A stretch of DNA of 7,918 bases from Rhodospirillales bacterium (lineage in GTDB: Bacteria > Pseudomonadota > Alphaproteobacteria > Rhodospirillales > 2-02-FULL-58-16). The translations under genes and the position numbers were made by a program. The stretch spans positions 1 through 7,918 of the forward strand of contig JAJFIG010000270.1 of the NCBI GenBank assembly GCA_021775195.1, in the 5' to 3' direction. Each line of letters opens with the position of its first letter. Within the stretch, counting starts at the first letter, position 1. Below, piece after piece: positions 1-5,890 of the stretch. Below the pieces are notes generated by a model. The model worked only from the letters and a program-made list of their open reading frames with translations. It was not told where the DNA came from and searched no databases.

Positions 1-712
1 CAAAATCGAAGGCCAGCAACCTGAAATTCATGGTGTCGTTGACGTAAAGGGTGCCACCCGACACGAACATGTGGCTCGGGTAGTTGAACTCGACCTTGCC
101 CGTTCCCCGTTTGCCGAACGCGAAGAGATATTTTCCCGCCCCGTCGAACACGGAAATCTGGTGGGCCAGGGTCTGTGCCACGAAGAGGCGGTCGGATTTG
201 CTGTCGTAGGCGAGGCCCGTCGGCCGCTCCATGTCCTCGATAGTGGAGATAAGCTCACCGTCGGGTTTGAAGGTGAAGATCTTGTCGAGAACGGAATCGG
301 TGACATAGATCCGGCCAGCGCCCACGGCGATGCCGACGGGGGAGATGAGGGCCGTATCGCCGGCCTTGTTAATGCGCCGGTAGATCTTTTTCTCGGTATC
401 GAACAGGTGAACGACATGGGCCCCGGGATCGGCCACGGCGATCAGGCTGCCCGCCGCGGCGACACCATAGGGCCTGACCATGCGCCGGGCCTCCTCGCCG
501 ACGACGAACTCCCACACCTGCTTCAGCAACGGAATTTCGAAGCCCAGATCCTGAGGCTGCCGGAAATCGTAGAGGAACTTGATCCGCGCCGGCAGTGGCG
601 GTTCCGGCCAGATCAGGGGCTCGCTCGGGACAACGGGGACGGCCGTCTTCTCAGCCGTCGGCGCGCATGCCACAACGAGCAGGGTCAGCAAAACCAACCG
701 CAACCGGGTCAA
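1..712 (-). CDS. NHL-repeat beta-propeller lipoprotein (partial, runs off left edge)
   Basis: The 237 visible residues start at a TTG codon (712-710). The start is preceded by AGGAGGT (717-723) at normal spacing and overlaps the TGA stop of the upstream barrel gene (TTGA), so translation is probably coupled. Residues 1-15 are a hydrophobic signal ending in a lipobox, VVA-Cys16, which predicts a lipid-anchored envelope protein. A proline-rich segment follows (residues 24-42, with WPEPPLPARIKFLY), then NHL-type blades at about 80-110, 124-152, 163-193 and 208-237. Each blade has the pattern P-x-G(I/L)-hydrophobic, (I/L)YVTD-like, hydrophobic-F-D. The frame is open to base 1, so roughly the last third of the propeller is missing. 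NHL propellers usually act as binding or scaffold modules, and none of the residues suggests an enzyme. OscD of the Geobacter OmcS cluster is a beta-propeller-like partner of the cytochrome filament, and a similar role is inferred here. The gene is the most distal visible member of the operon. Confidence 0.9.
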   Translation of the reverse strand, partial: MTRLRLVLLTLLVVACAPTAEKTAVPVVPSEPLIWPEPPLPARIKFLYDFRQPQDLGFEIPLLKQVWEFVVGEEARRMVRPYGVAAAGSLIAVADPGAHVVHLFDTEKKIYRRINKAGDTALISPVGIAVGAGRIYVTDSVLDKIFTFKPDGELISTIEDMERPTGLAYDSKSDRLFVAQTLAHQISVFDGAGKYLFAFGKRGTGKVEFNYPSHMFVSGGTLYVNDTMNFRLLAFDF

Positions 713-2691
713 AACGACCTCCTGACCATGGTTAGTGTAATCCGATCCTCGACCGTATCGGTCCCGCCGCTCGCCTTTCGGGCATCGTGATTGTAACGCA
801 GGCGGACCTCGATCTTGCGCCAATTCCAGTGGGCCTCGATACCGACGCCCTTGAAGCGCTCGAAACGCTCCCCGTTGCCGACGGATTCGCCCTTGTCCTT
901 GCGCAGCCATAACTCTGCATTCGGCCTGATGGTCAGGCCGTGAATTGGCTGCCAGAAAAGCGAAACAGTACCGTTGTAGAAATCCGTGTCCCGGTTGTTC
1001 CCCTCGGTGAAACTCTCGCTCGCCCCAAAGGCAAGCGTCGCGTCGCGGCTGAACCGGTACGACAGTGACTGATTGAATTCGAGGGAGTCCGTTTCAAAGC
1101 CCGAGGTTTTCCGGAATCGCTTTTCTCCCGAAGCCCGGGCGCGGGCGGGGCCCTCGTCCCATTCCAGCTCGATGCCGGTACTGTTGTCGCGGTCGTCGGT
1201 CAGGAAGGTCCCGCCAGCACCGGATATCAGGTTTTGGTCCGACCGGGATTCGTTGTGGAAAACCGATATCCAGCCGAAATTCAAGCCTGTCTGCCAATTG
1301 AAGGTCCGTGTGGAAAATTTCAGCGAGGGCAGGGACTGGAACTTGTAGGAAACCAGGATCGTGTCCGCCGCGCTGATCCCTCCGGCCAGGATAATACGCA
1401 GTTCGGTCAAATCCCCGCTCGTCGGAGCCACGGTGTAGTCGACACCCTCGGTGAAGGTGACGACCGAGGCGGCGTCCGTAACGACGATGGTCGTGACGTC
1501 GATGAACCGGCTGTCCAGGACCACGATCAGGGTTGCCGGAACCACCTGGCTTTCGTCGATGACATCGAGCAGCGTTTGCTGGGATTTGTTGTCACTGATG
1601 CCGTAGCCGCCGCCGACGCCGGCCGAAAAGGTGCCGCCCCAGGGAATCCGCTTGCTGTACCCGACGCCCAGGTTTCCATTGTACGTGGTCGATTCGCTGA
1701 AGTCGGAATCGACAAGCGAGCCGCTGACACCGGCGTTCGTGGTCAGGCTGTCGTACAACTTGTGTCGCAGATTGATATTCGCCGAGTTGCTGGTCGTCGT
1801 GACCGTCTGCTTGGTGGACGCGAACTGGTACGAAGAATCGCTGGTGAGGTTTTTTGTGTGCTGGATGTGCGCGCTTTCATCGAGGTTCAGGCGCGTGCTG
1901 GGATTGAAGCCGTTGCGATCGAAATAGTGAAGGCGCGAATAAAGACGGCTTCCCTTGCCCCAGCGGAGACGGTGGTTGAGGCGTCCGCGGGTATCGTTGA
2001 AATCCCTGTCCCTTCCAGGAATTCGGTCGTCCAACGAGGCCCTCTCGATGCTCGCATCCATCTTGCTGCTTCGCCCTTTGAGGGTGATGGTCCTGACGGC
2101 GTCGTCACGTTTCGACGAGTTGGCATTGAGGCCCGATCTGAACGTACTGTCGGTAAAACGCTCTTCGTAGCTGAGGGTCGTCGGAAAAACCCTGGTTTTC
2201 CAATGTGCTGCCACGCTTTGATCTTCGTTGGTGGACTCGGTTCGGGCGCCCAGGCTGCCCTCGGTCGTCCCGGTGGCTCGCGCCATGTGAGCGGTGAAGC
2301 TCACCGGACCAGGGGTCCCGTGCAGGATGCTTGCGGATCCCACGTAGTTGAGGAAATCCCCTTCGCGGTCTTCGTTTGTCGTCGCGGAAGTAAAGCGGCC
2401 GGTGCTGGTGACCGGCTCGACCTCGATATCGAAGGTGGCAATGCGACGGTCCAGGACGTCGCCCCTTTGCTTGAGGCGAAGTCCCGTTTCCATTTCCCTT
2501 TCCCGGCTCGTTTGCCCGGACCGGATGCTTCGCTCCCAGCTGCCGTCGAACTTGCTCGTGAGCTCCCATTCAATGGGGTAGAGGTGAATCCACTGCTCCA
2601 CGGGAAGCCACTCCTGCGCCCTCCCATTGGACATGGTCCCGAGAAAGGCGATGAGCACGGCGAAGTACGTCTTCGGGCCTGGCGTTCTCAT
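709..2691 (-). CDS. Outer-membrane beta-barrel protein with inserted soluble domain (porin-cytochrome-type channel)
   Basis: This is a 660-residue protein. It has an N-terminal Sec signal (residues 1-25, probable cleavage after GRA), then a long run of alternating polar/hydrophobic, Tyr/Phe/Trp-rich segments and a terminal Phe (TLTMVRRSF), all typical of outer-membrane barrels. Aromatic-rich strands are clear at about 240-265, 285-345, 465-480, 505-520 and 540-660. At residues 373-452 the barrel pattern is broken by a domain of about 80 residues with VVTD..., EGVDYTV, ELRIILAGGI and DTILVSYKF motifs. From memory, similar segments occur in barrels next to multiheme cytochromes. The start is fixed by an in-frame TGA five codons upstream; the only SD-like AGGA abuts the ATG, so initiation looks weak. 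The gene lies between triheme cytochrome genes and an NHL lipoprotein, which suggests it is the outer-membrane channel or electron-conduit shell of the cluster. It contains no CxxCH itself. Substrate and strand number cannot be read from the sequence. Confidence 0.85.
   Translation of the reverse strand: MRTPGPKTYFAVLIAFLGTMSNGRAQEWLPVEQWIHLYPIEWELTSKFDGSWERSIRSGQTSREREMETGLRLKQRGDVLDRRIATFDIEVEPVTSTGRFTSATTNEDREGDFLNYVGSASILHGTPGPVSFTAHMARATGTTEGSLGARTESTNEDQSVAAHWKTRVFPTTLSYEERFTDSTFRSGLNANSSKRDDAVRTITLKGRSSKMDASIERASLDDRIPGRDRDFNDTRGRLNHRLRWGKGSRLYSRLHYFDRNGFNPSTRLNLDESAHIQHTKNLTSDSSYQFASTKQTVTTTSNSANINLRHKLYDSLTTNAGVSGSLVDSDFSESTTYNGNLGVGYSKRIPWGGTFSAGVGGGYGISDNKSQQTLLDVIDESQVVPATLIVVLDSRFIDVTTIVVTDAASVVTFTEGVDYTVAPTSGDLTELRIILAGGISAADTILVSYKFQSLPSLKFSTRTFNWQTGLNFGWISVFHNESRSDQNLISGAGGTFLTDDRDNSTGIELEWDEGPARARASGEKRFRKTSGFETDSLEFNQSLSYRFSRDATLAFGASESFTEGNNRDTDFYNGTVSLFWQPIHGLTIRPNAELWLRKDKGESVGNGERFERFKGVGIEAHWNWRKIEVRLRYNHDARKASGGTDTVEDRITLTMVRRSF
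1336..1575 (-). other. Soluble beta-rich insert domain within the beta-barrel protein
   Basis: Residues about 373-452 of the barrel protein are richer in Val, Ile, Asp and Thr than the flanking strands, and lack their charged/aromatic alternation. Key elements are IVVTD, FTEGVDYTV, LTELRIILAGGIS and TILVSYKF, a pattern of short beta-strands joined by turns. After it the barrel pattern resumes (LKFSTRTFNWQTGL). It is best read as a small beta-sandwich-like loop domain, periplasmic or extracellular, perhaps docking a cytochrome. The boundaries are approximate and the fold is inferred. Confidence 0.55.
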
Positions 2692-2725
2692 TCCTGTTCT
2701 CGTTCACGACCGTCGTTCTCGTTCA
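2684..2725 (-). repeat. Short direct repeats at the barrel gene start
   Basis: The plus-strand 11-mer GTTCTCGTTCA occurs at 2696-2706 and 2715-2725 (19-base period), and a degenerate copy GTTCTCATTC at 2684-2693 covers the barrel start codon. On the coding strand these read TGAACGAGAAC. The copies lie in the ribosome loading region of the barrel mRNA, so they could arise from slippage or be a binding site. The function is unknown. Confidence 0.5.
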
Positions 2726-2828
2726 TCCACGTAGGGCACGCTGTATGCCGCGTTCGCATCATTGAAGAGAAACCAGGAATATTCTGGTCCGCGGCGCGGC
2801 CTCCGCTCCGGTTCACAAGGACCGGCAT
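2688..2828 (-). CDS. Possible 46-residue small ORF overlapping the barrel gene start (doubtful)
   Basis: The gap between the triheme gene and the barrel gene has an open frame from ATG 2828 to TGA 2690-2688, which overlaps the barrel ATG as ATGA. The predicted peptide starts MPVLVNRSGGRAADQ and ends in a polar NENDGREREQE stretch. No SD precedes its ATG; a strong GGAGGAGG just after the cytochrome stop is more than 30 bases upstream. The ATGA overlap would allow coupled translation of the barrel gene, whose own SD is poorly placed. It has no recognisable domain and may be chance. Confidence 0.2.
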   Translation of the reverse strand: MPVLVNRSGGRAADQNIPGFSSMMRTRHTACPTWMNENDGREREQE

Positions 2829-2849
2829 CCGATACGGTTTCGGGGCCTT

Positions 2850-2862
2850 ATTCTCTGAGAAT
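2850..2862. repeat. 13-bp inverted repeat after the triheme gene
   Basis: ATTCTC-x-GAGAAT is a perfect inverted repeat with one central base. It lies just downstream of the small triheme gene's stop and next to a GGAGGAGG stretch. No T-run follows on the coding strand, so it is not a classical terminator. Confidence 0.4.
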
Positions 2863-2877
2863 TCCTCCTCCGCCCGT

Positions 2878-3312
2878 CTATTTTTTCGCTGGCGGTGCTT
2901 CCGCCGGTGCCGGCGTTACGGCCGGCTTCGGCGCTGCCGCCGGTGCCGGTGCCTCGGCCGCTCCGGGAATCGCTCCCGACGCCGCGCCCGGTGTCGCATG
3001 GCATCGCGAGCAGGTTCTGAACTCCACCTTGAAGGCGGCCTTGCCGTTGTGGCACGCGCCACACGTTTTTCCGGCCCCTATGGTCTTCATGGTGATCTCG
3101 TTGCCGCCGGCCTTCATCACGAAGAGTTTCGGATGACACACGTAGCAGCGGTAGCGGATGCGATGGCTCCAATGGGAAAAGGTCGCCGGCGGAACGGGAC
3201 CGCCTTGCACGCCCTTGCGTTCGAACTCGATGTCGCCGGGGGCCGCCATGACGGGTGTCACGCCAAGCACGATGACCGCAACCAACAACGACAAGACCCA
3301 CCAGCGCTTCAT
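2878..3312 (-). CDS. Periplasmic triheme c-type cytochrome, c7-type triheme domain, with Ala/Pro-rich tail
   Basis: This is a 144-residue protein from ATG 3312, chosen over an ATG seven codons upstream because AGAGGA lies five bases before it and it gives a clean signal peptide (KRWW then a hydrophobic core, cleavage near VMA-A, residue 23/24). Three heme-binding motifs are present: CYVCH (56-60), CGACH (84-88) and CSRCH (101-105). The domain signature FSHWSH...CxxCHPKLF...ITM...GKTCGACHNGKAAF...CSRCH matches the c(7)-type triheme domain that I recall as the nanowire_3heme family (TIGR04257). Only two non-motif His (H47, H50) are available as distal ligands, leaving one heme without a His partner; Met75 is a candidate. 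Residues 106-144 are a flexible Ala/Pro/Lys-rich tail. It is likely a soluble or barrel-associated electron carrier in the periplasm. The gene lies 30 bases after the related lipoprotein gene and before the barrel gene. Confidence 0.92.
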   Translation of the reverse strand: MKRWWVLSLLVAVIVLGVTPVMAAPGDIEFERKGVQGGPVPPATFSHWSHRIRYRCYVCHPKLFVMKAGGNEITMKTIGAGKTCGACHNGKAAFKVEFRTCSRCHATPGAASGAIPGAAEAPAPAAAPKPAVTPAPAEAPPAKK

Positions 3313-3342
3313 GAAGTCCTCTTTTAGGTGCATCCCAGTATA

Positions 3343-4005
3343 TCACTCGGCCTGCGCGGTGTGACACCGGGCGCAACTTTCAAGCGGGAAGGCGACCGTG
3401 CCGTGACAGACCCCGCAGTATTCCCCCTCGAAAATTCTGTCCATGACTACCGTGATCTCGCGGTTGCGGAATATCCTTGGATGGCAGCTTTCGCAACCGA
3501 CCCATTCGGTGTGGGTGGAGTGGGGGAAATAGGCGTCTTCTTCAGGTTCGGGTCCGGGGAAATAGAAGTCCCACTTGAAGATGTTGGCTTGCGGATTCCC
3601 TGGGCCGTCGATGGCGGCCCTTGGCTTGACGACGCCTTTCCGCAGGGCGGCCACCCAGTCGACGCCGTCGTCCTGGTCCTTGGGCAACAGCTTTTCGGCT
3701 TCTTCCCAGGATTTTACCGATTCGATGGCCGGCCTCTCGGCTTCTTCCTCGGCCTTCTTCGCTGCCGCTTCAGCCGCTGTGAGGTTCGGTCCGCCGGCCT
3801 TTTTCTCCGCGATGGCCTTTGCCTTGGCCTCTGCCGCCGCCTGTTCCCGTTCGGCCGCAGCCTGCTCCGCCGCCGTCGGTGCCGGGATATCGAAAAACAG
3901 GGACAGGGTCTCGTCGCTGCATGCGACGGCGAGGAGAAGGGGGGTTAGGGTCAGGAAAAGCTTCAACCTGCGTCTGCTGTTTCCCTTGATGGGTTTACCC
4001 CCCAC
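3343..4005 (-). CDS. Lipoprotein triheme c-type cytochrome with long helical spacer
   Basis: From the preferred GTG start (4005-4003, six bases after GAGGAAGGA) the protein has 220 residues. A basic n-region (KGNSRRRLK) and hydrophobic core end in a lipobox-like LAVA-Cys29, which predicts a lipid anchor. Residues about 42-106 are an Ala/Glu/Lys-rich helix or coiled coil (QAAAEREQAAAEAKAKAIA...KKAEEEAER), long enough to act as a periplasmic spacer. A conserved linker (WVAALRKGVVKPRAAIDGPG) leads to the C-terminal triheme domain: CESCH (171-175), CGVCH (197-201) and CARCH (211-215), with distal His H162 and H165 in FPHSTH. The pattern F.H..H-N5-CxxCHP.(I/L)F is shared with the downstream triheme protein, so the two are paralogous heme modules. 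Met188 falls nine residues before the second CxxCH, the same place as in the partner. Its role is probably electron transfer between the periplasm and the barrel. The gene begins 13 bases after the upstream tetraheme gene's stop. Confidence 0.92.
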   Translation of the reverse strand: MGGKPIKGNSRRRLKLFLTLTPLLLAVACSDETLSLFFDIPAPTAAEQAAAEREQAAAEAKAKAIAEKKAGGPNLTAAEAAAKKAEEEAERPAIESVKSWEEAEKLLPKDQDDGVDWVAALRKGVVKPRAAIDGPGNPQANIFKWDFYFPGPEPEEDAYFPHSTHTEWVGCESCHPRIFRNREITVVMDRIFEGEYCGVCHGTVAFPLESCARCHTAQAE

Positions 4006-4018
4006 GAGCAATCCTTCC

Positions 4019-4687
4019 TCACTTCACATGACAGGTCAGGCACAGGGCGCTGCCTATATTCGACAGCCGCAGGAACCCGCCATTGACGTCATCGTGGACA
4101 TCGTGGCACGTCGCGCACTCCACTTGGTCGGTGCCGGCGCCGTAGAGACGCAAGCCCGCGGTTTCTATTTCAGACGTGGTCTTGAGCTCCGGGTCCACGC
4201 CGTACGTGATCGAGATTGGATGATCGTTCGACAAGTTTGGACCTACAGCCAAGATGAAACCAGCGGGTACGTCAAACATGTTCGCGGGGTTACCCCCCGC
4301 ATCTGTTACCGTAATTCCACCGCTAAAGACAAGTGCGTCGAATGCCGTGGCGCCATCATGGCACGACAGGCAGGCCAGTGACACGCCCTGGGGGCTGCCC
4401 GGCTTGACCGCGTCCATGGTCGGGCTATCGTACATGGTCCAGGCCGTTGACGCCGGTGCCTGGCGCCACCACAAGGGAACCGCCGCGCCCGCGCCGTCGG
4501 TCCTTGCGTTGTGCGGAATATGGCAGAAGATACAAACCTGCCCGTCATTTCCGGCAACGGTAATGGCGCTGGGTAAAGTGTTCAGGTCGTGACCCGAACC
4601 GACGATGCTGAGCGCCTGTGCGCTGGTGGCCGCGAGCAGTCCGGCCAAAGCCACCCCGGGAAACAGGGCAAATGTGTTTTTTCGCAT
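4019..4687 (-). CDS. Secreted tetraheme c-type cytochrome, second of a tandem pair (candidate filament subunit)
   Basis: This is a 222-residue protein. ATG 4687 is preceded by AAGGAGAGG at good spacing. The Sec signal has probable cleavage after AQA (residue 25). There are four CxxCH motifs: CIFCH (52-56), CLSCH (106-110), CATCH (191-195) and CLTCH (216-220, two residues from the C terminus). Exactly four other His are present, H33 (GHD), H59 (IPH), H156 (DHP) and H198 (VHD), so all four hemes could be bis-His ligated with none to spare. The pattern CxFCHIPHN...PLWWR...Y.SPT...SLACLSCHDG...NDHPISITY...ECATCH.VHD...LCLTCHVK fits a tetraheme family that I associate with OmcE-type extracellular filament cytochromes; the family link is from memory. 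It is closely similar to its upstream neighbour. Lack of a lipobox fits a secreted protein. The product is probably a surface or extracellular electron carrier; polymerisation is inferred. Confidence 0.92.
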   Translation of the reverse strand: MRKNTFALFPGVALAGLLAATSAQALSIVGSGHDLNTLPSAITVAGNDGQVCIFCHIPHNARTDGAGAAVPLWWRQAPASTAWTMYDSPTMDAVKPGSPQGVSLACLSCHDGATAFDALVFSGGITVTDAGGNPANMFDVPAGFILAVGPNLSNDHPISITYGVDPELKTTSEIETAGLRLYGAGTDQVECATCHDVHDDVNGGFLRLSNIGSALCLTCHVK

Positions 4688-4713
4688 CTTACCCTCTCCT
4701 TGGTCTCAAAGGA

Positions 4714-4869
4714 TCAAGAGCCGTTCACGGAATCGACCGCCGGCTTCCCGTATCGGGCCGGCGGCGGCGGATCGAGCAACGGCGCAAATGATTCGTTGGC
4801 GCATGAGTTTTCGACGGAGATAAGGGAAAAGGAGGGGTGGAGGCTTTGGCCTCCAACCCGCTCCTTCAT
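4714..4869 (-). CDS. Possible 51-residue small ORF between the tetraheme genes (doubtful)
   Basis: ATG 4869 follows a near-perfect SD, AAGGAGGA (4879-4886), nine bases away. The frame runs 51 codons to TGA 4716-4714, ending just before the next gene's SD. The peptide starts MKERVGGQSLHPSF and contains a PPPPAR stretch; it has no signal peptide, heme motif or domain that I recognise. Both intercistronic hairpins (4838-4855, 4737-4764) lie inside it, so its translation would disturb them, as in a leader peptide. It could equally be a remnant of the duplicated gene's leader or chance. Confidence 0.3.
   Translation of the reverse strand: MKERVGGQSLHPSFSLISVENSCANESFAPLLDPPPPARYGKPAVDSVNGS
4737..4764 (-). 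other. GC-rich intercistronic hairpin
   Basis: The arms CCGCCGGC and GCCGGCGG form a perfect 8-bp stem around a 12-base loop that can itself pair CCG/CGG. It lies between the two tetraheme genes, without a following U-run on the minus strand. It is more likely an mRNA stabilising or processing structure than a terminator. Confidence 0.5.
4838..4855 (-). terminator. Hairpin after the first tetraheme gene, possible attenuator
   Basis: On the minus strand TGGAGGC-CAAA-GCCTCCA makes a 7-bp perfect stem with a four-base loop, followed by CCCCTCCTTTTCCC. The pyrimidine tract has only four consecutive T, so termination would be partial. It sits about 50 bases after the stop of the promoter-proximal tetraheme gene and could keep that product more abundant than the downstream genes. 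Confidence 0.4.
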
Positions 4870-4901
4870 TCCCCGTTATCCTCCTTGGGAACAGTCCCTC
4901 G

Positions 4902-5600
4902 TTACTTGACGTGGCAGGTCAGGCACAGGGCACTGCCGGTATTGGCGAGTCGAAGGAACGGAGCGATCGCAGGGTCATGCACAGCGTGGCAGGTCGCGCA
5001 TTCCATCTGATCGGTACCGCTGCCGAAGAACCGAAGGCCGGCGGTCTCAACGCTGGCTTGGGTGTTGAGCTCGGAGGCCGTGCCGTACGTGATCGAGATC
5101 GGGTGGTCGTTCGCCAGATTGCCGGTGCTGTTGCCGATATTCATCCAGCTTGCGACGTCGGCCATGGTCGCCGGAAGGCCGCTGGGCTGTGCGATCACCG
5201 TCAGGTCGCCGGCGTGGATCAAGGCGTCGAATGCGGTGGCGCCATCGTGGCACGACAGGCACGCAAGCGAGACACCCTGCGGGCTGCTGGCCTGGGTGGA
5301 CTCGAAGGTCGGGCTGTCGTACATGGTCCAGGTTGTCGTCACCGGTGCGTTGCGCCACCACAGGGGAACTTCTGTCGCTGCCGCATTGTGCGGAATATGG
5401 CAGAAGATGCAGATCTCGCCGTCATTACCGCTGACGACGATTGAGGTGGTGCCGTTGGAGGGCGGAGCCCCGGGGACCGCCGGCGCAAGGGTATTCATAT
5501 CATGGTGAGAGCCGACGATGGATGCCGCTTGTGTACCGGTGGCCCCCAAAAGGCCGATCAGTACAGCAGCGGATAACGAAGCAAACAGAAGTTTTCTCAT
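4902..5600 (-). CDS. Secreted tetraheme c-type cytochrome, first of a tandem pair (candidate filament subunit)
   Basis: This is a 232-residue protein. ATG 5600 lies four bases after GGGAGAG. The Sec signal peptide has probable cleavage near GTQA-A (residue 25). There are four heme motifs: CIFCH (64-68), CLSCH (114-118), CATCH (201-205) and CLTCH (226-230). Non-motif His are H32/H33, H71, H129, H166 and H208; H33, H71, H166 and H208 are shared with the tandem paralogue and are the likely distal ligands. Shared blocks include VPLWWR.AP, WTMYDSPT, SSPQGVSLACLSCHDGATAFDAL, NDHPISITYG and GSALCLTCHVK. Variation is concentrated around residues 35-58 and 130-160, which look like surface loops. As the first gene of the operon, followed by a hairpin, it may be the most highly expressed product, as expected for a structural subunit. 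Secretion is read from the signal; filament formation is an inference from the family resemblance and the neighbours. Confidence 0.93.
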   Translation of the reverse strand: MRKLLFASLSAAVLIGLLGATGTQAASIVGSHHDMNTLAPAVPGAPPSNGTTSIVVSGNDGEICIFCHIPHNAAATEVPLWWRNAPVTTTWTMYDSPTFESTQASSPQGVSLACLSCHDGATAFDALIHAGDLTVIAQPSGLPATMADVASWMNIGNSTGNLANDHPISITYGTASELNTQASVETAGLRFFGSGTDQMECATCHAVHDPAIAPFLRLANTGSALCLTCHVK

Positions 5601-5832
5601 TTTACTCTCCCTTAACAGGAATTGTTATCTTGTTGTGCTCCCTTGAACGGGAACCGTAACAACCCAAGGCGTTAAGCCGATCTGTTGGAAGAATTCTTGA
5701 TTTTTTCACCTCTCGATGGAGGGTATTTTCCAACGAATATTTCTTTAGAAAATAGTGCCGTCGAAATTTCGTTGTTTGTTCCTCAAGGTATGTTGAAGTG
5801 AACTTCTTGGAACGCACCGCAACATGACGCGC

Positions 5833-5838
5833 ATTCTG
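5833..5838 (-). promoter_or_regulatory. Candidate -10 element of the cytochrome operon promoter
   Basis: On the minus strand CAGAAT matches TATAAT at four of six positions. It begins 22 bases after the end of the anaerobox, which places the box centre at about -41.5 from a start near 5826. That is the spacing of class II FNR-activated promoters. The predicted 5' leader is about 226 bases. No good -35 is needed in such promoters and none is evident. Confidence 0.4.
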
Positions 5839-5860
5839 CCCGGGTTCCCATTCCGTGTCT

Positions 5861-5874
5861 TTGATCTGGATCAA
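5861..5874. promoter_or_regulatory. FNR/FixK-type anaerobox
   Basis: TTGATCTGGATCAA is a perfect match to the TTGAT-N4-ATCAA dyad bound by the FNR, FixK, FnrL and Anr family of oxygen- or redox-responsive activators. It sits in the divergent region and could control the cytochrome operon, the isomerase gene, or both. The spacing to a -10-like sequence favours the cytochrome operon. Confidence 0.75.
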
Positions 5875-5890
5875 ATTTTTAATAAATTTG
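5872..5890. repeat. Inverted repeat CAAATTT-TTAAT-AAATTTG
   Basis: Seven-base perfect arms are separated by five bases. The repeat overlaps the last three bases of the anaerobox on one side and the larger palindrome on the other, so proteins binding these sites would compete or interact. Confidence 0.5.

Noticed and set aside
71..790. A 239-codon plus-strand open frame
   Set aside because: It is antisense to the NHL lipoprotein, whose lipobox, SD and repeats are convincing.
1234..3327. A 697-codon open frame on the plus strand antisense to the barrel and triheme genes
   Set aside because: It lacks a signal, domain or compositional sense, and the opposite strand encodes clear barrel and CxxCH proteins. 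Long antisense frames are expected in GC-rich coding DNA.
3343..4011. TTG start at 4011 for the lipoprotein triheme cytochrome
   Set aside because: It would sit directly against the AGGAAGGA SD. GTG at 4005 has correct spacing and the same signal peptide.
5601..5860. Possible cyclic-dinucleotide (GEMM) riboswitch in the long cytochrome leader, as known upstream of Geobacter cytochromes
   Set aside because: I could not find the conserved GEMM core segments on the minus strand.
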